Of a DNA stretch of 64,000 nt, positions 24,510 to 35,637 are shown piece after piece. This DNA is from Sophora flavescens. Lineage: Eukaryota; Streptophyta; Magnoliopsida; Fabales; Fabaceae. The stretch's first letter is position 1. Each line of letters starts with the position of its first letter. Where the stretch lies: contig CM061065.1 in assembly GCA_030762895.1 (NCBI GenBank), positions 79,307,607 to 79,371,606 of the forward strand, in the 5' to 3' direction. The notes below the pieces were generated by a model. It saw only the letters and a program-made list of their open reading frames with translations, did no database searches and was not told where the DNA came from. The position numbers were made by a program, and so were the translations under genes.

Positions 24510-25389
24510 TAGTTGGTTTGTAGTCTAAATCAATGATTTGCCTAGTCGTACTCTGCTTAAATTTAAATGTTTACTTTGGTAAAGTACCTGATCTTACTCA
24601 ATTTTAAGATTAATGAGCTAGTTTATACTCATATATTAACAACTCAAATATCTCGAAATTATACTCATAAATGCTTATCATATCTATAACAACATAATTG
24701 ATTAGGATAAGGAATACATGGATCTCTTATCTGTTACCTATTATTTGTTACTAAGAATCCCTCTAACTAACTTAAACATCAAAGTGAACACAAAAAAAAA
24801 AAAAAAAAACTTAAGCGTCAAAATATCTTCGCACATTCCAACTAGAAACTCGGTTCTCGGGTATTTTAGAGAAAACAACAATAAATCAATACTTAGATTT
24901 TAAATAGGTATTCATATGCAAAACTTTTTTTTCCTAAGGATTTAAGAAGCCCCACAATGCACTTTCGGTTGTGTCGAGACATTCTTCATTTAAGATAATC
25001 CTGGGACTGAAACCAATTTTTTTTTATCTATAATTCTAAAACAAAATTTGAATTAAAATAGAGACTGTTATTTTATTTTATTTTTATAGGAAGAGAGGGA
25101 GAAATGGGCGAGAGTTATTTTCTTACCGTAAAATGTTCACTTGAAGGAAGGAACTCGTATGCCAAGGGTCTAACAGTTCAAGAATTTGGGCTGTAGGAAA
25201 TTAAGTCAAGTCTCTTCCTAGAGACATTGATAATCTAATCTTTGTTGATTTTTGTGGGGCTTCCATATGGTATGGTGTCTGCTTCTTGTTTTTTTCTCTT
25301 TTGTCATTCGGCCTTTGTTTTAAAACGGAAAGATATTTGTATATTAAATTCTATACACTATTTCTACATTAGTAAATAATGTGTACCGT
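24510..25389. other. A/T-rich spacer, nothing recognised
   Basis: Contains a 20-base poly(A) run at about 24789-24809 but no gene, RNA or element ends that I can support. Confidence 0.5.
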
Positions 25390-25645
25390 TTGGTAATTAG
25401 TGCAGAGTTATGGGGTCTAGTTTATGGGCTCCGTGGAGATGGACTCTAAAGTTATTGTCGACATGGTGGAGATGCACAGGTCTCGGTGTCCACGTCTTAA
25501 ACCCCTGTTTGATGAAGCTTTAGAGCTGGTTTATCACCCATCTTGGTCTTGTACTGTGAAGCATATATATAGGGAAGCGAATAGGATAACTGGTGCTTTG
25601 GCCAAACCTTGGTCACGAGAGAGGTTTTGTTTGCTCTTTTCTTAA
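25390..25645 (+). pseudogene. LINE-type RNase H fragment
   Basis: The frame at 25424-25645 encodes VEMDSKVIVDMVEM..HIYREANRITGALAK. This matches the C-terminal RNase H-like domain found at the end of plant L1-type polyproteins (…DSKVVVD…HIYREANRAADALA). Just upstream, AELWGLVYGLRG from the same domain is readable in another frame, so the piece is frameshifted. It is a fragment with no other parts of the element nearby. Confidence 0.7.
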
Positions 25646-27065
25646 CGATATCCTGGAGATCCCTTTGGACGTATGTTAGAAGAAGATGTAAGAGGGGTCT
25701 CTTTGTTCGGTATTGTTCATTAACTTTTGTTTTTCCCTTTAATAAAAAAAAGTGCTGTAAAGATTTCCCAAAAAAATAGTGTTGTGAAGATTAATAAAAC
25801 TTATTTAAGATATGAGTTTTTATAAGTCAATTAAATAAATTAAATTAAATTTATTTTTTGTGAATAAAAGTTTAGGTGAGTTGGAATTCAGGGGTCTTAT
25901 TAGGACAAGTCTCACGGCTCAAACAACACTTGCAGAGGTACATACAGATTACCCACCAACAAGATCCTCACATCGATAACGAGATTTGAACTCACATTCA
26001 CGTGGGATATGATTCATAACTTTACTAACTGGACCAACTTTCGTTGGTAAATAAATTAAATTTAACTACAACCATAAAAAAAAATTAATATGTATTGCTC
26101 TAAGTGGAAGAGATTTAAATTTGCTAAATGTGTTATCCTAGATTTATTCCTTAATTTATGTGTTTAAAAAAACTGTTGAAAAGATTTGTCATTGAGGTAG
26201 TAATTGTTGGAGATTAGTCCCTTCATTGTGTCAATTCAGTTAGTTAAGATGCCAGATATGAATTATAAATGTGGAAATTAAAACTGTCGAGGATATTACG
26301 TCCATCTCTATTTCTCTTCTTCCCTTTCAGCTCCCGAATATAAGGCCCTTCAGCCTCTAACCGAAAATAAAAAAAAAAGTAAAAAGTGTTAGTCAATTCC
26401 AACGCGGAATTGGAGTGATACCCAATATGTTCCTCCCAAAAGGGACCATAACTGAATTACCAACCGATGCCGGGGGAGACTGCACCTAACGCAACTATAT
26501 AGGGGCCCTTTTGAGGTCAGAGTGCTAAAGATGCCCTTTGAGACGTGCCAATTACCAAGATGAATTACAAGTGTTATGCCTAAAACGAGTATATATATAT
26601 ATATAATGGTACAAGTTTTAAAAAATATTTCGGAGAATGTTGGTATGAGAATAAATTTTTTTTATATTTGTTATAAATTTTAAAAATTTATTTTCAGGTA
26701 TAAAGTTTTTTCGAAAATAAAATTAATAAATGATAGTTATAAATTTGAGAAAATTATATTATCATATGTGACATGGAAAAACTATATTCCTAACTTTGCT
26801 ATCATGGATTGTGGCGGTAATGCAGGGAATAGGGACGGGTTGATTAAGTTTGGGTGTTGACCTGTACAAAGAGTCAAATGCATAGACGCCAACATCGCAT
26901 TAATCGCTCCAAGTGGGGGCCTTGTGTGAAACTGGGACTATTTCCATTTTAATTACTTTTTTCTTAAGCAACAATCAAAGATTCAAAGTTCAACCAACAT
27001 TGTATCATATAGTTGTTAGATAATTAGGTCCTTTAAATATATAATTGGTGTCTCGATTTCTAACT
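25646..27065. other. Spacer left of the Tat element
   Basis: No coding region or element terminus was recognised. A short (TA)n run lies at 26590-26605. Confidence 0.5.
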
Positions 27066-27070
27066 CATGT

Positions 27071-27529
27071 TGTTCCGTCCAAATATCTCAGATAAGAGAT
27101 ACTCGGCTGGAGAAAGTTTAGTGGAGTTGTTTTTGAATTAGCTTGACAGAGTGTGAACTCTGCTCCTACATATCCAAATGGGAATCAAAGCAAACGTAGT
27201 TCTCATTGAGGGGGTTGAGCCCCTATATATAGATATTTTCAGTGCCATCGTTAGAGTAAGACGGCTACTGAGATCCTATTTGTTAGGATCAGATTGCTAT
27301 GGCAGTTAGGCAATTGATATGGATAAGGCTCCGAGTTATACGGAGAGATATTTGGACCAGCGAGATATTCGGCCCACGGGCGATTGCGGGATAGCTCGGC
27401 TCGAGAGATATCTTCATTCGTGGTCTGGTGTGGAATAGGGCCGAGTAGTTGTCCTCGGGTGAATGTCCACCTACGAGAATGAGCTCGGTCGTATTGACAA
27501 TCCTCGGCCTTATATCTTCGGCCGGTACA
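27071..27529 (-). repeat. 3' LTR of the Tat element
   Basis: On the element's strand it runs from TGTACCGGCCG to GGACGGAACA. It is preceded on that strand by the polypurine stretch GGGGGGCTTG (27530-27539). It differs from the 5' LTR in the TATA region (TATATATAG here against TATAAATAG) and by small indels. Confidence 0.92.
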
Positions 27530-27807
27530 CAAGCCCCCCGAGCTCCGAGCTTAAATAAGCGAAAGAGCTGACAAGTATTAAACCGAGCTTATTCTTCGGC
27601 CACGTAGACTTCCGTTTTCCCAGCTGTCATTTCAACCGAACCTTTCCTCCTGCCAGAGAAGGCAATCATTCCCCTTAATCCTTCTGCGGCACGCTACAGG
27701 TGAGTAACCCTAGAGTTCCGCGCCCATTTAATGAGGGGAAAATTAAAAGTCGCGCCTTTGGGCTTCATGAAACGTGGGTCGTTGATCGTATCATCAACTG
27801 CAGCAGC

Positions 27808-27815
27808 TATAAATA
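27808..27815 (+). promoter_or_regulatory. TATA box of the antisense gene in the Tat element
   Basis: TATAAATA on the strand opposite gag-pol, 143 bases before the first ATG of the antisense gene and 78 before the donor of its 5'-UTR intron. The spacing suits a plant Pol II promoter. Confidence 0.6.
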
Positions 27816-27950
27816 TCTCCTCTAACTCCAACTCACCTCCACCTTGTCTATCTTCCTTCGCCCTTCATCACTCTCCTGCCTGTCACTCTTCAGGTACGTC
27901 CAGCCTTCTTCCATCTTTCGTGCTTCTAAGTTTATTTTCTGTTTCCAGAT

Positions 27951-30068
27951 ATGAGTTCGTCCGAGTCTTCTGAGTCGAACACCTCGCCTCTGGTTGAGCG
28001 CGAGGTTTCCCCCATTGGGGGCTCTCCTTCCACTTCTTCTGTTCCTTCACAGGAACTAAACATCGGTTAGGTGGGACCGTCCTCCTCCAAGTCGTCTTCC
28101 TCTGAGTCTGATTCTTCTGGGTCCGACTCTTCTAGGTCTGGCTCTCCCTCTCCCCCAGTGTCCAAACCTGCCGCTCGTAAACAACGCCTAAGGGTTCCAA
28201 AAGACCCTATTCCCGATATTACCCTTCCTGGGTATACCTGGGTTAAAGGCGAGGTTGGGACCTTTTTCTCTGACTTCCAAACTCCAGAATCAATTGATCA
28301 ACTTCGTTCCCAAATTAATATCTCGGCATCTGGAGATGAGTCCGAGTTTATTTGTTCTCCATGCTCGGGTACCGAGTGCGTCTTTCTCAGGGCTCATCCT
28401 TCCGAGCCCCCCATTACATACATGTACAAAACACTTTTTGATAAGCTGCATGTGTCTCTTCCTTTTACCGAGTTTGAGTGTGACGTTCTGAGAACCATGA
28501 ACGTCGCACCTACTCAGCTCCACCCTAACAGCTGGGCTTTTATGAAAGCCTTTCAAATCCTATGTAAATACCTCGGGATGGAGCCCACCACTCCAAAAAT
28601 TTTGTATTTTTACCAAACAAGGTTTGGTGAGAAAATGGGATGGATTTCCCTTAATGGGCTGAACCGGAGAGGACTGCTTAGTCCGTACACATCATCGTAC
28701 AAAGATTTCAAAGTCGGCTTCTTCCGAGTTCGCCCCTCGGGCTCTCGCTCCTCCCATTTTTTTGATGATGATAACTGCGCCAAGTTTCCTCTATACTGGC
28801 AATCCTCTCCCACAAAATTCGTTGGCTTTGAGTACCAATCCCTCCCGGCCGAGGATAGGCGGGACATAGACATACTAGAAAAACCTCCTCGGCCCCTCCA
28901 TTGTGGACGCCTTCTGAAACTACCCTTCTCATCTACTCCGAGAACTGACCTGAAAAGTAAGTGCTCGGCTTTTTAGTTTTTGAATCTTTTCTGTATGTGT
29001 TGCTGTACTAACAACTCTTTCTTTTTGGCAGTCATTATGGGGAAATTCGACTTCTCCAAGCTTGTAAAGGCTGCTGCAAAAGAGGGTCAGGGTCCCTCTT
29101 CAACTGAGAAGAAGAAGAAAAGACCTCCTCCCACCAAGACCTCTGCGAAGGGAACTTCGTCCTCCGCCCCTCAAAAAAGAAAGAGGGTAGAGGTTGTAGT
29201 TGACACCGAGGATTCTCCTCCTCCTCGCCCAAGTCCCCCACACCCTACTACTCAGGAGACAGGAACCGCGGGGCGAGAACAACCCCCTCCCTCCACCGAG
29301 CTGAAATGGTACAACACTTCTCTCAAGGTGGGGACCTCATCTCTCTGGGGTGAAGACTTCAACCCCTTCCCCTCCTTCGACTTAAACTTCCTAAAGCCCG
29401 CAGATCTCCGGCTAGTGAGGCAACAAGGGGCTCAATCTAGCATGGAGGCTCTCTCCACTTACTGCATCCGAGCTGCTGCCTTGGCCCGCTTTTGCAGTCG
29501 AGATTTAGTGGAGGCCGAAAGGAGGTCTCGGCACCTGGAAGCCGAACTGGCTTCCATTGAGAAGCTGAAGGGGGATTTTACCCGGACCTCCACTGAGCGT
29601 GACGAGCTGGCCAAGGCTAATAATCTCCTGAACACTACCATCGTCGAGTTGACTGGCCAGAACTCCGAGCTTAACACCAAAGCAAAATCTGCTGAGGAGA
29701 GTAAAGCTCAGGCTGAAGAAGGTAGAGCTCGTGCTGAAGAGGAGCTCAAAAAGGCTCAGGCTGAAATTGAGCAACTTAAAGCTGCCTTGGAGGCCGAGAC
29801 CAAGGCCAAGATGGAGCTCCAGGAGGATGTAAAAGAGGCCACTAACTGCATTATTATCGAGCACCGGAAAGGTTTCGACAAGGCTATTGCTCAGGTTGAG
29901 GTTCTTGCCCCGGGGGTTGATCTTTCGGGAGTCGATGTGAATAAGGAGGTGGTGAACGGGGAACTTATTCCCATAATTCTTGAAGAGGAAGAGGAGGTGG
30001 AGGTGGAAGGGGAGGAAGACTCTCCCGGGGATCACATCGAGGCCGAAGAGGGACCTGGGGACAAGTAG
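27951..30068 (+). CDS. Antisense additional ORF (aORF) of the Tat element, spliced
   Basis: A gene on the strand opposite gag-pol. A 5'-UTR intron is suggested by CAG|GTACGT at 27893/27894 and TTTCCAG at 27948. The ATG at 27951 opens MSSSESSESN. Exon 1 ends at 28956, with donor GTAAGT, branch-like TACTAAC at 29007 and acceptor GGCAG; exon 2 is 29032-30068 and the join keeps frame. Exon 1 encodes a Ser-rich start and a domain with ILYFYQTRFGEKMGWISL, which resembles the Pfam family for putative gypsy-type transposon proteins (Transposase_28). Exon 2 encodes a basic region and a long Ala/Glu/Lys coiled coil (from about 29500), with an acidic C-terminus. An in-frame TAG at 28068-28070 breaks this copy; translation could begin after it. 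Function unknown. Such extra ORFs occur in other Tat elements. Confidence 0.75.
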
Positions 30069-30480
30069 CTGTATTAGCTTTTTGTAGTCTTTATCATTTG
30101 TAATGGGCTTTTGCCCTTGTTACTTTAATTTTGACTTAATGAAAATTGTTGCACCATTTTGGTGACCTTCCCTTTTCTTGTAGCCTCTTGTTTGGCCGGG
30201 ATACACTTGAAGTATTTTTTTATCTTCCGACGTTGTACTCGGCCTGTTTAAACAAATCTTCGGTTAAGACCGAGGTATTCTACCGTTCATATCAAAAATG
30301 GACGGTGGTTGTTACACGTGAAACACATGTTTCACACCTTACGCATGCAGTCACGCATTATATGCTTTGGAAACCGTCATGGGTTCATGCAATTACTGCT
30401 TTTTGCTTAGTTTCGAGATTTATTTTTCCAACAAACCTTTTCCCACGCATACTTCTTCCTTTCCAACGCCTCTCCCCCCT

Positions 30481-30488
30481 TATAAATA
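30481..30488 (+). promoter_or_regulatory. Second plus-strand TATA box inside the Tat element
   Basis: CCTTATAAATAGGG follows a C/T-rich tract, and a leader-like pyrimidine-rich stretch comes after it. An ACACGTG-type word lies upstream at 30315-30322. No ORF with family likeness lies downstream, so any transcript would be noncoding. Confidence 0.4.
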
Positions 30489-30727
30489 GGGTTGTTTTAC
30501 TGCTTCTTTCATTCATTCTTCATTCTTTCCCACCAGCCAAATTCGTCTCTCTTCCACCCGAATAGTTCTATGATAGTGTCAGGGGTTTACGCTCCCCTCT
30601 CCCAGTTAACATCCTTTTTTGAGTTTCATAGCTGCCAAAAAGGATGTAAGTGGGAGACGGGATCCAGAATTCCTTTTATGATTCAATCCTCCAAGATGGA
30701 TGTTAACTGGGAGAATAGCAGACTTCG

Positions 30728-30830
30728 GGAGTCGCGAAAGGGGTAGAGGCCGTCTACTCCTTGAGCGGGCCGAGCACCTCATCATCCAGCTTGGCCGTCT
30801 ACTCCCGGAGTGGGCCAAGCACCTGATCTT
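30728..30830 (+). repeat. Direct duplication of ~45 bp
   Basis: GGCCGTCTACTCC..GAG.GGGCC.AGCACCT occurs twice in a row (from about 30748 and 30794). It is short and noncoding, within the region downstream of pol. Confidence 0.6.
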
Positions 30831-31059
30831 GCCCTTACCCTAATTGGGGAGACGACTGGCAACCCGGGCGGGCCTTATTTTCAATTTCAGCCCTTTATGT
30901 AAGTCGTAGTACTTTCTAGTACTCGACTCGTACCTTGTTTCTACTTTCAACATTGTACTCGGTACTATCAATAAATTTCAATGGCTCGGATTCGGCCTTT
31001 AGATTATAATTTTATTCTCCTTATTGCTTGTAATTTATTGCACTTAAGTAATTTCAAAT

Positions 31060-31545
31060 ACTAGTACTCGGCCTTCAGGCTCAAACTTGGCCTTAGACAA
31101 TTTAATTGGTTCGAACTCGGCCTTTAGGCTCAAACTTGGCCTTAAACAATTTAATGGCTCGTACTCGGTCTTCAGGCTCAAACTTGGCCTTAAGCAATTT
31201 AATGGCTCGTACTCGGCCTTTAGGCTCAAACTTGGCCTTAAACAATTTAATTGGCTCGAACTCGGCCTTTAGGCTCAAACTTGGCCTTTAACAATTTAAT
31301 GGCTCGTACTCGGCTTTTAGGCTCAAACTTGGCCTTTAACAATTTAATGGCTCGTACTCGGCCTTTAGGCTCAAACTTGGCCTTACGATTTAATTGGCTC
31401 GAACTCGGCCTTTAGGCTCAAACTTGGCCTTTAACAATTTAATGGCACGTACTCGGCCTTTAGGCTCAAACTTGGCCTTAAACGATTTAATTGGCTCGAA
31501 CTCGGCCTTCGGGCTCAGACTTGGCCTTGAACAATTTAATGTTCG
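31060..31545 (-). repeat. 48-bp minisatellite downstream of pol in the Tat element
   Basis: Ten copies of a unit containing ACTCGGCCTTTAGGCTCAAA followed by CTTGGCCTTAAACAATTTAA, at a period of 47-49 bases. Copies vary by single changes and alternate between AATGGCTCGT and ATTGGCTCGA spacers, hinting at a two-unit higher-order repeat. Tandem repeats in the 3' noncoding region are characteristic of Tat elements and can seed satellite DNA. Confidence 0.92.
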
Positions 31546-31710
31546 CGAAACACATACATCGGCAAATTAAGAAAACAATGTTCGTAATAAATTCTTTTAT
31601 TGGATAAAAAGGAAGTCTACGGTGTGCCTCGTTAAAACCTTCTCGGTCAAAACCCTTTTTGGGACAAAATACCGAGGTAGGAAAAAGAGTACATCACCTG
31701 ACTATATACA

Positions 31711-34700
31711 TCAACTATAATAAAATTTTAAATGCGAAGCATTCCAAGTCCTCGGGATAGGCTTCCCGGACAACTCTTCTAACCTATATGCTCCGTTTCC
31801 CAAGCTTTCTACCACCCGGAATGGCCCTCCCCAGTTTGCTGCCAACTTGCCTTCCGTGTGATCTTTCCTTGCTTCTCCTTTTATTCTCAGCACCAAGTCT
31901 CCACGCAGGAAACTCCTCGGTTTCACTCTTGAATTATACCTCCTAGTTGCTCTCTGTTTGCAAGCTTCTTCTCTGATTTTGGCCTCCTCCCTGATTTCCT
32001 CTACCAAGTCAAGTTCGACCCTTAAATTGCTTTCATTATCATTCGGTTCATGTTGCATACGTCGGAAAGACGGCTCACCAATCTCTACTGGGATCATGGC
32101 GTCTGTTCCATATGTCAGCCTCAAGGGTGTTTCTTGAGTAGTGGATTGAGGCGTGCAGTGGTAGGACCAGAGGATGCTTGGTAACTCTTCTGCCCAAGCC
32201 CCTTTGGATCTTCCCACCCTCTTCTTTAGTTCTCCGAGGATGACCTTGTTGGCCGCTTCGGCTTGCCCATTGGTCTGGGGATGTTCAACAGATGTAACGT
32301 GGTGTTTAACACCGAGGTTGTCGTAGAATTCCCGCAATGTCTTATCTATAAACTGTCTTCCGTTGTCTGTGACGATTGCAAAGGGAATTCCGTGCCTACA
32401 GATGAGGCTTTTCCACACAAACTTTTGCACTTTCTCGGTGGTAATCTTCGCCAAAGGCTCTGCTTCAATCCATTTTGTGAAGTAGTCCACTGCTACCAGG
32501 AGAAATTTGACTTGACCTTTGGCTACAGGGAATGGCCCCAGTATATCCATTCCCCACATAGCGAAAGGCCAAGGCGAGTTTAATGTGTGAAGTCCTTCAG
32601 GAGGGGTACGACTTATATTGGAAAATCTTTGGCACTCATCACATTGCTTCGTCCACTCAATGCAATCTGCTCGGATGGTAGGCCAATAGTACCCTGCTCG
32701 AACTACCTTGGAGGCCATTGATCTGCCCCCGCAGTGAAAACCACAGATTCCTCGGTGAACCTCTTCCATGACGTACTTTGATTGTGCCTTCGTCAGACAT
32801 TTTAGCAACGGTACCGAGAACCCTCGTTTAAACAATTCTCCGGAAATGATAGCAAAGTGACTTGCTCTGAGCCTGATCTTCCTGGACTCCACATGATCTG
32901 GGGGCAGAGTCTCTGAGGATAAATACTCCCAAATGGGTGTCATCCATTCTCGGTCAATCGGCTCGTTGGCCATCACCTCCCCAATCGTGACACTCGGTTT
33001 ATTTATGGTTTCTTGAATAAGTGTTCTATGGTGGCCCGGCTTCTTTGTACTGGCTAATTTGGATAGCAGATCGGCCCGAGTGTTTTCTTCTCGGGGAATG
33101 TGCTCAATAGCAAATTTCTCGAAGTTGGAGATTAATTGGTTGACCTTGCATAAATACTTGGTGAGCTGAGGCTCTTTCGTTTGATACCCTCCAGATATTT
33201 ACCCTGTGACTAGCTGTGAATCACTCCGGCATCTAACAGCCTTCGCCCCCATTTCCTTTGCCAGCATTAATCCTGCTATCAAAGCTTCATATTCGGCTTG
33301 GTTATTTGAGGTTTTGAATTCAAACTTTAGTGACTGTTCCAGGATCAGATCTCCCGGGCCTTCCAGAATCACCCCAGCTCCACTGCCCCTGACATTCGAG
33401 GATCCATCCACATACAAATTCCACCATATATCCTCGGTTATCGACTGCGGGTTGAGCTCGGCTACAAAGTCGGAGAGACATTGAGCTTTCAGTGGACCTC
33501 TCAACTCATATCTCAGGTCAAACTCGGATAACTCTACCGACCACGCAATCATACGTCCTGCCAACTCGGGCTTTTTGAGAATCTGCTTAATCGGGTGATC
33601 AGTTTTGACAATCACCTGGTGACTTTGGAAATACGGACGCAATCGCCGAGCTACGGTTATCAGGGCCAAAACCAGCTTTTCAATGACTTGATACCGGGTT
33701 TCAGCATCATGAAGGACCTTGCTGATGAAGTACACCGGCATTTGAACTTTCTCTATTTCCTGCACAATGACTGCACTGATGGCGTACTCGGTGGCTGACA
33801 GGTATGAGTATAACTCTTTCCCGGGGATGGGTCGAGTTAATATCGGTGGTGAAGACAAAAAGGCCTTGAAATCGACGAAGGCCTTCTCGCATTCCTCGGT
33901 CCATGTGAAGGTATGAGGCCTCTTCAGTAATCTAAAGAAAGGCCGAGCTTTCTCTGCAGATTTAGGAAGGAACCGAGATAATGATGTCAGCCGTCCTGCA
34001 AGTCTTTGCACTTCTTTAATATTTTGTGGGCTTCGCATCTCAATCACATCCCGACATTTATCAGGATTGGCCTCGATTCCCCGGTGTGTCAACATGAAAC
34101 CGAGGAATTTTCCACCCTGGACACCGAAAACACACTTCTCCGGATTCAACCTCATATTATACTTTCTTAGCTGCTGAAAAATTTCCTCCAGATCTTTTAG
34201 GTGGATGTTGGGGTCATCGGATTTTACGACCATGTCATCTACATAGACCTCCATAGTCCTTCCGATTTGTTTTTCGAATACCCGGTCCATGAGCCTTTGG
34301 TATGTAGCTCCAGCAATTTTCAGTCCAAACGGCATTACCCGGTAACAGTAATTCGAGCCTTCAGTTATGAAAATTGTTTTCTCCTCATCTGGGGGGTACA
34401 TTCGGATCTGATTGTACCCCGAGTATGCATCCAAGAAACTCAAAATTCTGTATCCGGAGGCTCCATCCACCAGTCTATCAATACTCGGCAAAGGATAGGA
34501 ATCCTTTGGGCAAGCTTTATTCAAATCTGTGTAATCGGTGCACATGCGCCACTTGCCATTTGCTTTTTTGACCAGAACAACGTTGGCCAGCCAGGTAGTG
34601 TATTCTACTTCTCGGATAAAGTTGGCCTTGACCAACTTCGCTGTTTCCTCTTCCACAACCTTTCTCCTTTCCTCACCAAGTCTCCTTTTCCTTTGGGCCA

Positions 34701-35637
34701 CTGGTTTCGCCTCGGGACAAATTGCCAGTTTGTGGCATAAGAAGTCGGGATCAATTCCCGGCAGATCAGATGTGGTCCAGGTGAACAAATCAGCGTTGCT
34801 GCGAAGCACTTCCTTTATTTCCTCTTTCAAATTCGGCTCAAGGTGACCGCCGAGTTTGGTGCACTGATCGGGCTGTGAACTGAGCTGGAACTTTTCTAAC
34901 TCCTCAATAGGTTGTGGGCGTTGTTCCTGCATGTCCATTCTGGGATCCAGTTCAACATAGTTAACAGAATTCACCGACTTGTCTTTCCCCCTGTCTAGCG
35001 TTTCTGCAGGTGTAGGTTTGAGTTTGCTTACACGCAAACTATCAGCATAGCACTGTCTTGCCATTTTCTGATCAGCCCGGACAGCAACTATGTCTCCCGA
35101 GTTGGAAGGGAATTTCATCGTGAGGTGGGGAGTAGAGACCACAGCTCCTAACTCGTTCAAAGATGGTCTTCCGATCAGGATATTGTATAATGTTACTGCA
35201 TTAACCAACACGTACCTGACCATGATAGTCTTGGATGCTTTGCCATCCCCAAAAGTAGTCAGGAGGTCAATGTATCCTTGCGTATCCACTTGTTCCCCTG
35301 CAAAGCCGACGAGCTTACTGTCGTACGGTTGGATAGATTTCTCTGGGATCCCGAGCTTCTGAAATGTTGAGTAATATAAGATATCTGTCGAGCTCCCCTG
35401 GTCGACAAGGGTTCTTTTGACCGAGAAATTAGCCAACTGCACGGTGATTACCATAGGGTCATCTTGATTAGGATCCACCCCCACGAAGTCTTCGTCAGAA
35501 AAGATAATAGGTGGGGAAATTCTCGGGGGTTTACCGGATACCGAGTTGACAGCCCGAATAGCCCGCAGGTGCTTTCTCCTAGCTGAACTTGTCGTGCCTC
35601 CCCCTGCGAATCCAACTGAAATAGTGTTTATCACACC
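31711..35637 (-). pseudogene. Tat element pol (protease, RT, RNase H, aRNase H, integrase), one in-frame stop
   Basis: Continuous in frame with gag. The protease motif is LVDQGSSTDIL (about residue 77). RT has FLDAYSGYNQI and YVDD near residue 464. RNase H retains TDHPIKQIL. A second, archaeal-type RNase H (LYVDGSS near residue 741, TSNNQAEYEALIAGL) follows. An in-frame TAA at 33199-33201 (…SQLVTG, stop, ISGGYQT) interrupts this domain. Downstream come the integrase zinc finger (H-H-C-C ending WTKQCDEC) and the core acids (MDILGP, VTDNGRQF, NGQAEAANK). The C-terminus is LRGDLVLRIKGEARK..WNASHLKFYYS. All main catalytic motifs are readable, so only the stops obviously prevent a full-length product. 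Confidence 0.93.

Noticed and set aside
31044..31291. Three ~61-codon ORFs made of repeated peptides (FRLKLGLKQFNG)
   Set aside because: They are translations of the 48-bp minisatellite in three frames, not a repeat protein with a start context.
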